The notes below the pieces were generated by a model. That model was not told where the DNA came from and made no database searches. It saw only the letters and a list, made by a program, of their open reading frames with translations. From Canna indica (Eukaryota > Streptophyta > Magnoliopsida > Zingiberales > Cannaceae), in the NCBI GenBank assembly GCA_034359265.1, contig CP136896.1, positions 64,243,501 through 64,307,500 of the forward strand: a DNA stretch of 64,000 bases, read 5' to 3'. This document shows, piece after piece, positions 34,757-46,178 of the stretch. How positions within the stretch are numbered: position 1 is the first letter of the stretch; every line of letters starts with the position of its first letter. The position numbers were made by a program, and so were the translations under genes.

Positions 34757-35409
34757 ATAATGATAATATACAATACCATAAAATAGATTATCACCTTCAA
34801 TTTGTCGATAATATAACATTACATTATTTGACATATTTGGTAAACATAGACGAGAATCTAAATTTGTTTTTTTAACTTCACAAAAAACTACTGATATAGA
34901 CTTTCTCACTTATTTCGCGATATGCCACCGCGCACATACTTTTTCGTTTCTTTCAGTAAATCTAAAATTTGCTAGTGCCTTGCACGAAGAAGAATGTATG
35001 AAATAGGAGGACAATATTAAAATTTAAAAATATCATTAGGTGATAATCCGCATACCTATATCTCATGTGTTGGCATTGGAAATTTAAAAGTCACATTCAA
35101 CCCATAATGGTAAAATTAAAACAAGGTAAAATAAAAGTCCAATTCACTTCCAACACAATCAAGCTCATAATGGAGAAAGAGGTTCATTTCTTCAACGTAA
35201 TTAAAGTCCAATTCAGTTGTACATTGTAGGACTGTGCATGGGTACTGGGTATACTCGAAACAATTTGAAACTTATTCGATCGGGTAGGTTTCGTTTAGAC
35301 TAGAATTAAATTTTGGTATGGTCCGAATAAAAATTAAACAATAGGTTAAAATCGATTTCGATTCCTGATCCAAAATTTAGAAATCAATCTTGTACATGAT
35401 AAGATTCAC

Positions 35410-35682
35410 ATATCAAGAATCATCAACACTGATGACAGAGTTGTCTTTAGTCACCATAAGCCATGATCCATTTTCACTGAATCTTGCAGCATTACAAGGA
35501 ACTCTCTCAAGTTTGACAAGTGGCTGCCCATTGGTGAACGGTGGTCCTTTCCATATTGAAAACCCTTCTGGCTCTCGAGCTTCAATAATGAATACAAACA
35601 AAAACAATAAATTAATTACACAAAGTAGAAAATCATACGTACCTAGGATCTCCAATGTTGGTGATTGAACAAGAGAAGACAT
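35410..35682 (-). pseudogene. eIF2A relic D: exon 1 and part of exon 2
   Basis: Same architecture as relic C: ATG at 35682, a short first intron with a small deletion in it, and exon 2 from 35579 cut at the unit junction near 35410. It is closer to the functional gene in sequence (SPTLE retained) but truncated and unable to encode eIF2A. Confidence 0.85.
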
Positions 35683-37509
35683 TGAATCCTGGTATAACTT
35701 AAACTTCAACGCTCAGAAAATTATGTTACTCTGCAGCTTCAAGAACCTCGTGTCTTTTAAACTTGATAAGAAAATAAATACCTGATGCACATAATTCAGG
35801 GAGAAAGTTGAAATCTGTAAAAATATACATACAAATCTAGGACATTACAAATTTCATTGGTTGAAGCAGAAGTAATCTACGTACAGAATAATGTTAGCAT
35901 ATAACAACTTGGGCAGATTAGATATTTAATGACTGCTCTCGCAGAATAAATAGCTTCCCGGAGGCGCAAACTCAGCGTGCCGCACTAACATAGTCTCCGC
36001 GGCAGCAAATAGACGGCAAAAACCCTAGTGAAAAAGCTAAAGAAAAGAGGTAACCTTTTTCTTACCGCTGTCAATAACTGACGATGAATCTCCCTACGGT
36101 GGTAGTCTCAAATTGTTTAATTTTATCCGACCACTGCTCGCTGCTCCTAGCGCCCTGTCTCATGGCTGCCGGCGTGAGAGTGCACGATGAAGGAACCTTA
36201 GCGATCGTTGGGGGATTCATACCGAACCGAGAGTCAAATTTATTGGATGGAGTGGTTTGGACCGGCTCAAATTTTCTTACGGATCGAGATGGTTCGAATT
36301 GGTTCGGTTCAATCATGAATTATGTTTAGGAAGAAACAAAATAGAAAACAAAAAGGGAAAATGAACATGCGATTATTACCGGAAAAATATGATTATCTAT
36401 AAATTATTTGAGAAATGAGAAACTTTTGTGATCTTCTATTGTATGCTAAACTTTATTTTGGTAAAACAACTTTGTTGATATAATTATTAGATGCAATTAG
36501 AAAGATATGTTATAATGATAATATACATTACCATAAAATAGATTATCATCTCCAATTTATCGAAAATATAGCATTACATCATTTGACATATTTTGTAAAC
36601 ATAGACGAGAATCTAATTTTGTATTTTTGACTTCACAAAAAACTACTTATATAGACTTTCTCACTTATTTCATGATATGCCCTCGCGCACACACTTTTAC
36701 GTTTCTTTCAATAAATCTAAAATTTGCTAATGCCTTGCACGAAGAATAATGTATGAAATATGAGGACAATATTAAAATTTAAAATTATCATTAGGTGATA
36801 ATTCACATACCTATCTCTCATGTGTCGGCATTGGAAATTTAAAAATTCACATTCAGCCCATAATGGTAAAGTTAAAACAAGGTAAAATAAAACTCCAATT
36901 CACTTCCAACACAATCAAGCCCATAATGGTCAAAGAGGTTCATTTTCTTCAACGTAATCAAAGTCCAATGCACTTGTACATTGTAGGACTGTGCATGGGT
37001 ACTGGGTATACTCTAAACCAATTGAAACTTATTCTATCGGGTAGGTTCCGTTTAGACTCGAATTAAATTCTAATTTGGTCCGAAATAAAAATTAAACAAT
37101 CAGTTAAAATCGATTTCTATTCCTAATCCAAAATTTAGAAATCAATCTTGTACATGATAAGGTTCATATCGCTGGGGGATTCAGACCGAACCGGGATGCA
37201 AATTTATTGGAATCAGTGGTTTGGACCGGTCCGGCTTGGCGCAAAATTTATTACAGATCGAGATGGTCCGAATTGGTTCAATTCACTCACAAATTATGTT
37301 TAGGAAGAAACAAAATAAAAAACAAAAAGGGAAAATGAACATGCGATTATTACTGAAAAAATATGATTATCTATAAATTATTTGAGAAATGAGAAACTAT
37401 TGCGATCTTCTAATGTATGCTAAACTTTATTTTGAAAAAACCAACTTTGTTGATATAATTATTAGTTGCGATTAAAAAGATAATTATAATGATATTATAC
37501 ATTATCATA

Positions 37510-39161
37510 AGATAGATTGTTGGATTCAAATTTAAAAATGAGGGAAAAATAAATTTTAAAAATTTAGTAATCATAATTTGTTGGATTAAAAAATTAAGCT
37601 GATATAATTAATTCAAAATAAAATGAAGGGAAAATAAATTTTGAAAATTAAACATGTATAATTATTTGGATTCAAAGGTTTGAAAATTAAGCAAATATAA
37701 TTAATTAATGGTTGTCTTATATACTAAACGTGCATAACAAATAAAGAATGTGCTAAAATAAAAATATAAAATGAATGGAAAATAAAAATTTGAAATTAAG
37801 CAAACCTAATTAAATGAATTTTAAAATTTTAAAATTAAGCCGACATAATTAATTATTTTTATAATTAATTATGAAAATAATTAATTATGAGAAATAAAGT
37901 TCAAAAATTACGAAGATATAATTAATTAGTTGGAAATTTAGAAATTAAGCAGACATAATTAATTATCAAAATAATTAATTATGAGAATGTAAAATTCAAA
38001 AATTAAGGTGAATAATTATTTGGATTCTAAAATTTGAAAATTTTAGCACGCATAAGTAATTACAAAAATAATTAATTATAGAAAAATAAAATTTGAAAAT
38101 TAAGTAGGCGTAATTAATTGGATTCAAAATTTGGAAATTAAGTAGACATAATTAATTACCAAAATATACAATTATGTGAAAATAAAATATGAAAATCAAG
38201 GATACATAACAAATTGGATCCAAAAATTTGAAAATTAAGCATACATAATTAATTACCAAAATAAAGTGACGGGAAAATAAAATATGAAAATTAAGCAGAC
38301 ATAATTAATTCCCAAAATAAAATAGAGGAAAAATAAAATTCAACAATTAAACATGCATAATTAATTGGATTCAGAAATGTGAAAATTTAAGCATATATAA
38401 TTAATTGCCGAAATAATTAATTATGATAAAATAAAATTCAAAAATTAAGACGACATAATTAATTATATTCATAAATTTAAAATTTAAGCAAGAATAATTA
38501 ATTACCCAAATAATTAATTATGATAAAATAAAATTTGAAAATTAAGCAAACATAATTAATTTAATTGAAAATTTGGAAATTAAGTAGACATAATTAATTA
38601 CTAAAATAAAATTTAAAAATTAAGCAAGCATAATATAAAATGGATGAAAAGTAGTAGCATGTGGAAGTAACACCTGTCTACACAAAGAAGAGAAGGGGGA
38701 GGTAAGTGAAGTGATGAATCCTAAAAGTTTTGCACCTCTGCGACCCGACGACAGGAGATTAGAATTGTCCGCGGAGGACATGGAAGAGGCAAGAGAGGGA
38801 TTAGGGACACGACACACGAGGTCGAGAGGGATTATGGACTTGAGGTTTGAACAGACGTCGCAACCCTCTCCTGTATCTCCTTGTCCGAGCAAAGGATGGC
38901 ACATGGCACATGGCACATGGCACATCTGCAGAGGATGGGGGGAGGCAAGAGAGGGATTAGAGACACAAGGTCGAGATGGATTAGGGACTTGATGTCTGAA
39001 CACACTCTGCAACCCTTTTGTTGCATCTCGCAGTTTGACGTCATGAGATTAGAATCGCTCGATGGCAGCATAACACCTCCGCAGAGAGAGAGAGAGAGAT
39101 TAGTCCCGCGTGCAAATGGATCTCGATAAAGTGAAAGATCACAGTCGAAGAGTGACAGGGG

Positions 39162-39214
<53 letters not shown>

Positions 39215-39634
39215 TATCTGGATGACAACGACAAGGGTAGTGAGCGAGAGCAACGAGACACCCCAGACATAAAAGAGAGTATCAAGGATTCAAGGTTAGG
39301 GTTTTGTTTTCAAGGGCATTCCCGTTTTTTCTCTCGGTGTCCTCTGTCCTCTCAATTGTGTCTCCAGAACTTATAATTAATCAATAATATCTTTCATGTT
39401 TGCAATAATTAAACTAACTATATACATTAATTAGAATTGTTCATCAATCAATTAAAATTTTCATTAGGATCAATCCTAAAAATAAATAGATTAATTTAAA
39501 ATTTGACTTTTAAATTTAGATTACTTCGATATTTGTTTAAGTTCTTAATTTTTATTCCGTTCTCATTTATTTAAGTTCTTAATTTTTATTCCATTTTTAT
39601 TTATTTTCCGCGCAATGTGCGGGTGTTATACTAG
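37510..39634 (+). mobile_element. Helitron-like segment with AT-rich minisatellite
   Basis: Interrupts unit E. The right end has the canonical Helitron 3' structure: a GC-rich hairpin CCGCGC-AAT-GTGCGG (39608-39622), an AT spacer, then CTAG followed by T at 39635. 37540-38640 is a degenerate tandem repeat of roughly 50-60 bp built on AAATTAAGCA-ACATAATTAA. 38700-39040 contains a direct duplication of about 90 bp (GAGGCAAGAGAGGGATTAG at 38788 and 38945). The 5' terminus was not recognised. The flanks share about 37 bp (37479-37509 region and 39640-39678), so this may not be a simple clean insertion. Confidence 0.6.
39164..39212. repeat. (GA)n microsatellite
   Basis: About 24 GA dinucleotides inside the Helitron-like segment. 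Confidence 0.95.
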
Positions 39635-40299
39635 TACGTTATAATGACGATATACATTACCATAAGATAGATTGTCACATTCAATTTATCGATAATATAA
39701 CATTACATCATTTGACATATTTGGTAAACATAGACGGGAATCTAATTTTGTATTTTTGACTTCACAAAAAAACTACTAATATAGACTTTCTCACTTATTT
39801 CGTGATATGTCCTCGCACACACACTTTTTATCTTCTTTTAGGAAAATCTAAAATTTGGTAGTGCCTTGCATGAAGAAAAATGTATGAAATATGAGGACAA
39901 TATTAAAATTTAGAATTATCATTAAGTGGTAATACACGTTATCACCAAATATGATAATGTGTTTGACATTGAAAATTTAAAAAGTCACATTCAGCCTATA
40001 ATGGTAACCCAATTCACTTCCGACACAATCAAGCCCATAATGGAGAAAGAGGTTCATTTTCTTTAACGTAATCAAAGTCCAATTCACTTGTACATTGTAG
40101 GATTGTGCATGTGTACTAGGTATACTTGAAATCAATTGAAACTTATTCGATCAAGTAGGTTTCGTGTTTACTCGAATTAAATTTTAGTATGATCTGAAAT
40201 AAAAATTAAGCAACTGGTTAAAATCGGTTTCGGTTCCTGATCCAAAATTTAGAAATCAATCTTATACATGATAAGATCCATATATCAAGAAAAATATAA

Positions 40300-41119
40300 A
40301 GGTATGTTTGGTTAGCGAAACCAAGTCTATTTTCATAATTTTGGTTTCACTGAAACCAAACCTGCTTACGAAAACGTGTTTGGCTCAGTGTTTTCATGAA
40401 ATTGAATCGAAACCAGAATGAAAACGAAATCAGTTTTCTTAATAAAAATGAAAACACCATAATGTTATTTTCTGTGGTTTCGAGACTGTCGATTTCGTTA
40501 TCAAAATGCAGTAGTAACTTTGTAATTATAAATATATTTTTTATAAAATTAATTAATTTAAAAATAAATCAAACTATATCTAACTTCTAAAAATAAAAAT
40601 AAAAATTATCATTTTCAACTCAAACTATTATCTTATATTTACAAATTAATTAAATCAATTTATATCTAATTGACTCAAATCCAAATTTTAAATAACTCAA
40701 TTTTCTTAAAATTGATCTATTTTTAATTTAATCAAAATTAATTTTAGACCATTAGACTTATTTTTTTTGAAAATTTGTAATAACCATTTAATTAATTTTT
40801 ATATCTAATTGAAAAAAATCTTAAATTACCAATAACTTAATTAATTAAATCATATAAATATTTTATAACTATATTAACAAATATTTAATTTTGTAAACTA
40901 ACTAAATATTTAATTACTACTAAAAATATTTTTAAAAAAATAATATTATTTTTTCTAACCAAATAAATATTCACTTGACTAAAATCGATGTTGTTTTTCT
41001 TAATCAAATGTGTTTTTAGAAAATTAAAAACTAAAAATCAAAATCAAAATTTTAAAACTAAATTTTCAATTTCACTAAAATCAAACCAGAAAATAATTTT
41101 TGCTAATCAAACAATACCT
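40300..41119. mobile_element. Second Harbinger-like MITE, same family as 26814-27629
   Basis: Begins GGTATGTTTGGTTAGCGAAA and ends, inverted, GGTATTGTTTGATTAGCAAA, with TAA at both borders. The interior is similar to the MITE at 26814 over its full length (for example the CGTGTTTGG and AAAACAACA/AAAACACCA blocks). It is more diverged at its right end. It closes the eIF2A array at the tail of unit E. Confidence 0.75.
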
Positions 41120-41644
41120 AAGGTATTCGAATTCGCTCTAATCATTTGAGTAATACACATGCATTTGGTTCATGGAATGTCAAAAGATATCTAGCAAAAT
41201 ATGAGGATGTTGCATTAACATATTGTAATGCAATCTATAAAAATCAAAATCAAAATAGAAAATACCTAAATATGGTCCTGTCAAACATCTTATATTGTTT
41301 GAAAAAATGCATATTAATTCATAACAGGACAAACCAGAGAGGAACAAAGAATTATTATATTTTCTAATTTTGCACGATTAGGCCAGAAATCATGCCACAA
41401 TTGAGAAGATGAAGTCATCAAACTACATGCCGCAGATCACGGAGAAAAACAAAACTTGAAGAATTTTGGTGCTTTTGCTGTAGTTTTAAACTAGTGTTTT
41501 AATGAGCAAGAGGACTTGAGGAAGAAGAGAAGAAGCTTCCTTTGACTTGGATTTCCCACCCTATGCAGTGGGTGGGAATCTGTTACACTTTTGATGCCCA
41601 CAAGTATTTCTGTCAGTTATAAAAAGCTAATATTTCAAATATAT
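41120..41644. other. Intergenic DNA, no gene seen
   Basis: Short open frames only; no recognisable domain, RNA or repeat boundary. Confidence 0.4.
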
Positions 41645-42832
41645 TTGAAAAAAAAGTTACTAAAATATCTTTAATATTTTGATAAAAAATATATCTTTCG
41701 ATTAAATTTGATACAAAAATAACCCTATAAATAAACGACGTTAATATAGGGATAACAAAATTAACGTGATTAATGACTGAGACGTTTTCTCATAAGTACT
41801 AAGATGACCCTAACGTTTTCTCATGGATACTAAAGTGCTCATGACGTTTTCTCACAGGTACTAAAATATTTCTAATATTTATTTTCGAGCTAAAATACCC
41901 TGAGGTTATTAAAATTGTACAAAAATGGCATCCAAGCTAATTTTTGTTAAGTGAGACTTAACGAAGATGTCGTGGATGCTGGCTGATATGTTGACTTTAC
42001 ACGTAGCGCACGTGCAAAGAGCAACTTGCCACACAAGCGACACGTAAGATGCAACGTAGGGATGAACAAAAAAAATATAAAAAAAATTCGATTAATCAAA
42101 AAATCGGTTCGAAACCGAACCAAAATTTTCAGTTAACCGATTCGACGATTTCATATTTAGTTTTTATTTTCTAAATTTTTAGTTTTTGGTTTCGATTTTG
42201 GTTTTGATAGCTTCGTTATCCTTCTATTTACGAAAACCAAAATCGAAATCGAAAACAAAAAAAAATAAAAAAATAAAAAACTGAAACCGAAATTGACGGA
42301 TTGGTTAACCAAAAAATTCGACTATGTTTTAAATTGGTTTTTCGATCAATCGAATTTTTAGTTTTTTTTGCTCACATCTACGTTGCAACATATCTTACGT
42401 GTCACTTGAGTGACAAGTTGCTATCCGCATGTGCGTCACGTGTAAAGTCAATATCTCAATTAGCATCCACGACATCTCCGTTAAGTCTCACTTAACAGAA
42501 GTTAGCTTGTGTGTCATTTTTTATCATTTTCAACAATCTCAATGATATTTTAACTCAAAAACAAACGTTAGGAACATTTTAACATCCGTGAGAAAATATT
42601 ATGTGCATTTCAGTATCCGTGAGAAAATATTATGTGCATTTTAGTATCCGTGAGAAAATATCTTGACCATGTGTTCTTGTCATCAGTCTTAGTCATCAGC
42701 CATGTTAGGTTCGTTATCTCTCTATTAACGTCGTACTCAATTCCATAACATAAATGATATTTTTTATCCAAATTTTTTTAAAAAGTATTTTAATAATTTT
42801 GAGAAAATATTAAGGGTATTTTAGTATTTTTT
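41645..42832. mobile_element. Foldback element with about 400-bp inverted arms
   Basis: The left arm (about 41645-42058) and right arm (about 42385-42832) are imperfect inverted repeats. TACTAAAATA-CTTTAATATTTT at the outside and TTAAGTGAGACTTAACG-AGATGTCGTGGATGCT, then CACGTAAGATGCAACGTA towards the loop, all recur inverted on the right. The arms contain about 40-bp tandem motifs with ACGTTTTCTCA. The loop holds a degenerate GGTTCGG-type MITE (42063-42380). Long terminal arms suggest a Mutator-like foldback element; the target duplication was not identified. Confidence 0.65.
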
Positions 42833-43670
42833 TCCTTTTTTTCCTAATGAATGGGTGGTACAACATGAAGAGGTCCATTTACGTATAACGGATAGTGATG
42901 GGCTGGGAGGAGCGTGTGGACCCCTCGAAGAGGAGTCAATAGCTCACCGACGCGTGATGTGGGCCATGGCCATCGACTACGGCGATGTACGTTTACAAAT
43001 TACAAATGCATACATTCAAAATAATGTATTTTTTTTTCTGTTTCCTTTTTGCATCGTTAATAATGTATGGTTGACTATTAAAAGTCAAATGAAGGCACCG
43101 ACTGTATCGTCAGTTACTTGTATTTAGGCATTTGTTGGCTATATATTGACATATAAATATCAATTTTTATGTCTTTACATAAATATATAAAGTTTGTCTT
43201 TGACAAGTTAAAAGTTATTAATTTATTTTGCTGGTTGGAACTTTTCTAGTCTCTTTTTTACAGTTCATTATATATTTGAATCAATGTAGTTGACAAATAA
43301 TATTGTAATTAATTAACAAGAGCAAGAACTAGCTATAAATGAATTAAAATGAGTCAAAATTCAGAACATGAATGCGATTGGTGGCAGTAGACTCTTCTCG
43401 GAGGTGGAGAGCTAAAAAAACTTCACATACAGCAGGATCAAACTCCGTGTAAAAAATCCAAATTTAATGCCACAATAAATACCTCAGACAAGCCTACAAC
43501 CTGAGTTGAAAAACTTGTGTTCCTGTCCTCATTTTCAAGAGGGAGACAAAATCCTGAAGAGGCAAGAGTTAGACTAAATTTAAGATGATGACATCATTCA
43601 TGGCTGAGGGCCCGCCTCATGGGTTGGATATTAGCTGTCACAAAAGAATCCATGAAACCATTTTGTTTTT
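42833..43670. other. Intergenic DNA, no gene seen
   Basis: No protein domain recognised. 43360-43670 is less AT-rich and leads into the promoter-like stretch at 43675. Confidence 0.4.
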
Positions 43671-43674
43671 ACTA

Positions 43675-43935
43675 TTGTTTATATAAATGTGTCCTCTTCT
43701 CATGCTTAATTTAAACCCCCCTAACTTCTCAAAGCATCCCTCTCTCTCTCTCTCCCCTCCCCAGATATCATTCTAAGCTCCATTTTCATGGAGAAGAAGA
43801 GCAGATTTTAACTGCACAGCATCTTTTCTAGGTCGTTGTCATCACCGCCGGCGATCCTCCAAGGGTGAAATCGAGCTGATTCTTTGTGTCACTTCTCCTT
43901 GTACTTGCAGAGCTCTACTACCAGCAGGAATACCT
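43675..43935 (+). promoter_or_regulatory. Orphan promoter and 5'-leader-like sequence
   Basis: TTTATATAAATG at about 43679 is a good TATA box. A (CT)n tract of leader type follows about 60 bases later, then a tiny frame MEKKSRF at 43788, then a GC-rich stretch ending at a splice-donor-like CCTGTGAGTT (about 43932). No coding exon was found downstream on this strand before the minus-strand gene at 46179. It could be the first exon of an unrecognised transcript. Confidence 0.3.
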
Positions 43936-44401
43936 GTGAGTTTTCTCTTTAAGCTCATGGTTATGTCAAGAATATCTAGGTTTTCTTTTGGCAATTTAAT
44001 TGCCTTCGAAAGTGAATGATTAATCAGTCATTATCTTTCAGTTTATTTGGTGCAATCAAAAGAATCAACATTCAACGCTAATGAGTTAGGCTAGTAGCTA
44101 GGTGGACCTGTAATTAGGTTGGCGATGGTATAGTTGAGATGAGACAGTGACTACTCCACTGATTCTTAGTACTTGTGCAATACTCATGCAACACAGATAA
44201 AGTTCCTGTTTATAATATATATACAGAAATTATTACTTTATAATAGAATTATAAATTATTGAGCTTTCCCGAATAATTTAATATTTTGAAATAAGTCTAT
44301 TATCATTATGTAATGACATAATCTAATTTAACAAGGTACAAAGCAAATTATGACTTTAGTGATCGAACTTGATGTTCCTAGTGGAAATATCTAATAATTT
44401 A
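43936..44401. other. Intergenic DNA, no gene seen
   Basis: AT-rich, no supported feature. Confidence 0.4.
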
Positions 44402-44888
44402 GGATAAATTACACTGGCTTCCCCGAGGTTTAGTAAAATTATACTGACATCTTCTCTATTTGTAATTTAGTTTTGTAATCCTATGAGTTTTATAAAAGAT
44501 TACACCGATCTTCCCTACTAACGAAAATTATTAAGGAAGTGTATCATGTGCACTGCATATGCTTACTAATGATGTTTTAAAAATATTTATATATTTTTTT
44601 AATGACAAAAATACTCTTATGTCTTTTTTATTTTTCTTAAAAATTTTATTTAAAAATATTTTTAAAATAAAATATTTTATTTCAATTTTTTATTTTTAAA
44701 ATATTTATTCAATTATTATATATATATATTTTAATAATTTTTCGGCAAAGGACATAAGAGATAAATCACATTACTAATGGACTCCATTTAACACCGTTAG
44801 CTATATGAGAGTTGAGTGTCACCTGGACAAATAGGGGGGAGGCCAGTGTAATTTCACTAAATCTCAAGGGAGATCAGTATAATTTACC
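44402..44888. mobile_element. MITE of the same family as 520-743
   Basis: Left end GGATAAATTACACTGGCTTC and inverted right end GGTAAATTATACTGATCTCC match each other and the ends of the element at 520-743. It is longer because of a different centre. No clear target duplication. Confidence 0.55.
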
Positions 44889-45101
44889 ATTTTATTATTA
44901 AAATCAATTCTAATTAAATTATTATTATGTTATATGCGAATAAAATGCTACAAAGAAGAAATTATTTAAGACTTAATTGCGGGGAATGGACCTTTGTGGG
45001 ATAAGACCCTCCATATAATGTTAATAAAAAATAGCTAATTTTTGTACAAAGGGATAAAAATATCTTTCATTCTTGATCACATCTTCTCTTTTCATCCTTT
45101 G

Positions 45102-45104
<3 letters not shown>

Positions 45105-45168
<64 letters not shown>

Positions 45169-45179
45169 CTCTCTCTCTC
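45105..45179. repeat. (AT)n(CT)n compound microsatellite
   Basis: About 30 AT dinucleotides followed by about 7 CT. Confidence 0.95.
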
Positions 45180-46178
45180 CTTGTCGGATCTACCACCGGC
45201 GATCGCCCCTCGCCACTCCATCACCCCTTCCTCTCACCGTCAGCTCCACTTGAGCCCATCATCAACCTATTGGAGCTGGAATGGCCGCCCCACAATGCCG
45301 ACCAACGCGATAAGTGTGGCTACAACAATACTGCAATCGACAATGGGTCATCGCGCCTAGAGTCGCAGTGCGCTGTTGTCGCGCAGGCCAGTGGTCGCCA
45401 CCCGACCAACCTTACGTGACCAATAGTCGCGATCAACGTGCAGCCTACATCGTGATTTCGTCGATCCATATTTGACATCTCGCAATCATATATCTTTGGC
45501 ATGAATTAGGTTCACCTCTTCCTTGTAAGGCATCTACAACACACATAGAAATCACACAAGCAATAGAGACACAAGTGTGAGGATGTTTTGTCTTTGTCCT
45601 AGATTGTTGACTCGATCAGTCGACTGATTATCCCGAGTTGTCGACACCCTAAACGGGTCATCCCGAATTGTCGACATCCATGACGAAGCCTATTGTCTTT
45701 GTCCCTTGTTGTTAGTATATGAATTGATTGTTCTCGAGTTATTGATTATTGACCTTCAGAAGGGTGTTATTTTTTGTCCCTTGTTTGTTGGCATATGGAC
45801 GGATTGTCCTGAGTTATCGACACCTAAACGGGTTGTTGAAACATACACCTTTCATTCTACGGATCGAGTATGAATGAGGATAATTTTGTCTAAAAAAATA
45901 TTTTCTTAGCTAAATTTGTTTAAACTTATAAATAAAGAGGATCCATTCTCAAGAAGCTTATCTCAAAAGGATGATGTACAAAAACGCCCCATGATTTAGG
46001 CAGAAGAATGATAATTCCAAGCTAAATATTAGTGTCCAAAACAACTAGCCTTAGAAAAGTACAGGCAAACATAGCATACAAACATTTATGTACCTAGACA
46101 TAAACATGACAATGTCCTTTGGAAGATCTTTTACTCTTCATGTTCTCGATAATGCTCGTTCGCTTCCATATTCTTGAT
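45180..46178. other. GC-rich island then intergenic DNA, no supported gene
   Basis: 45180-45480 is GC-rich but gives no recognisable protein in any frame. 45600-45850 contains direct imperfect repeats of CCCGAGTTGTCGACA/CCGAATTGTCGACATC and TGTCCCTTG-TTGTT. 46000-46178 probably holds the 3' UTR of the minus-strand gene. Confidence 0.4.

Larger units (their letters stand above)
26395..40298. repeat. Tandem array of eIF2A 5'-end units (about 1.75 kb each)
   Basis: Four direct units with later insertions: B 26395-28944 (holds a MITE), C 28945-35407 (holds the Copia element), D 35408-37165, and truncated E 37166-37509 plus 39640-40298 (split by a Helitron-like segment). B, C and D share eIF2A exon relics, the leader with CTAGTGAAAAAGCTAAAGAA, a promoter block GGGGGATTCAGACCGAACC, and a tail ending ATATCAAGAA. 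In C and D the tail of one unit joins eIF2A exon 2 of the next at the same point (about 28945 and 35408). Net unit lengths after removing insertions are about 1731, 1771 and 1758 bp. Confidence 0.85.

Noticed and set aside
41700..41870. Regularly spaced ACGTTTTCTCA repeats, considered as a CRISPR-like array.
   Set aside because: Only three degenerate copies, spacers similar to each other, and located in a foldback transposon of a plant genome.
44061..44100. AACATTCAACGCTAATGAGTT resembles the start of animal miR-181.
   Set aside because: Plants do not have that microRNA and no matching hairpin arm was seen.
45042..45419. Frames containing long YIYIYI runs.
   Set aside because: Direct translation of the (AT)n microsatellite.
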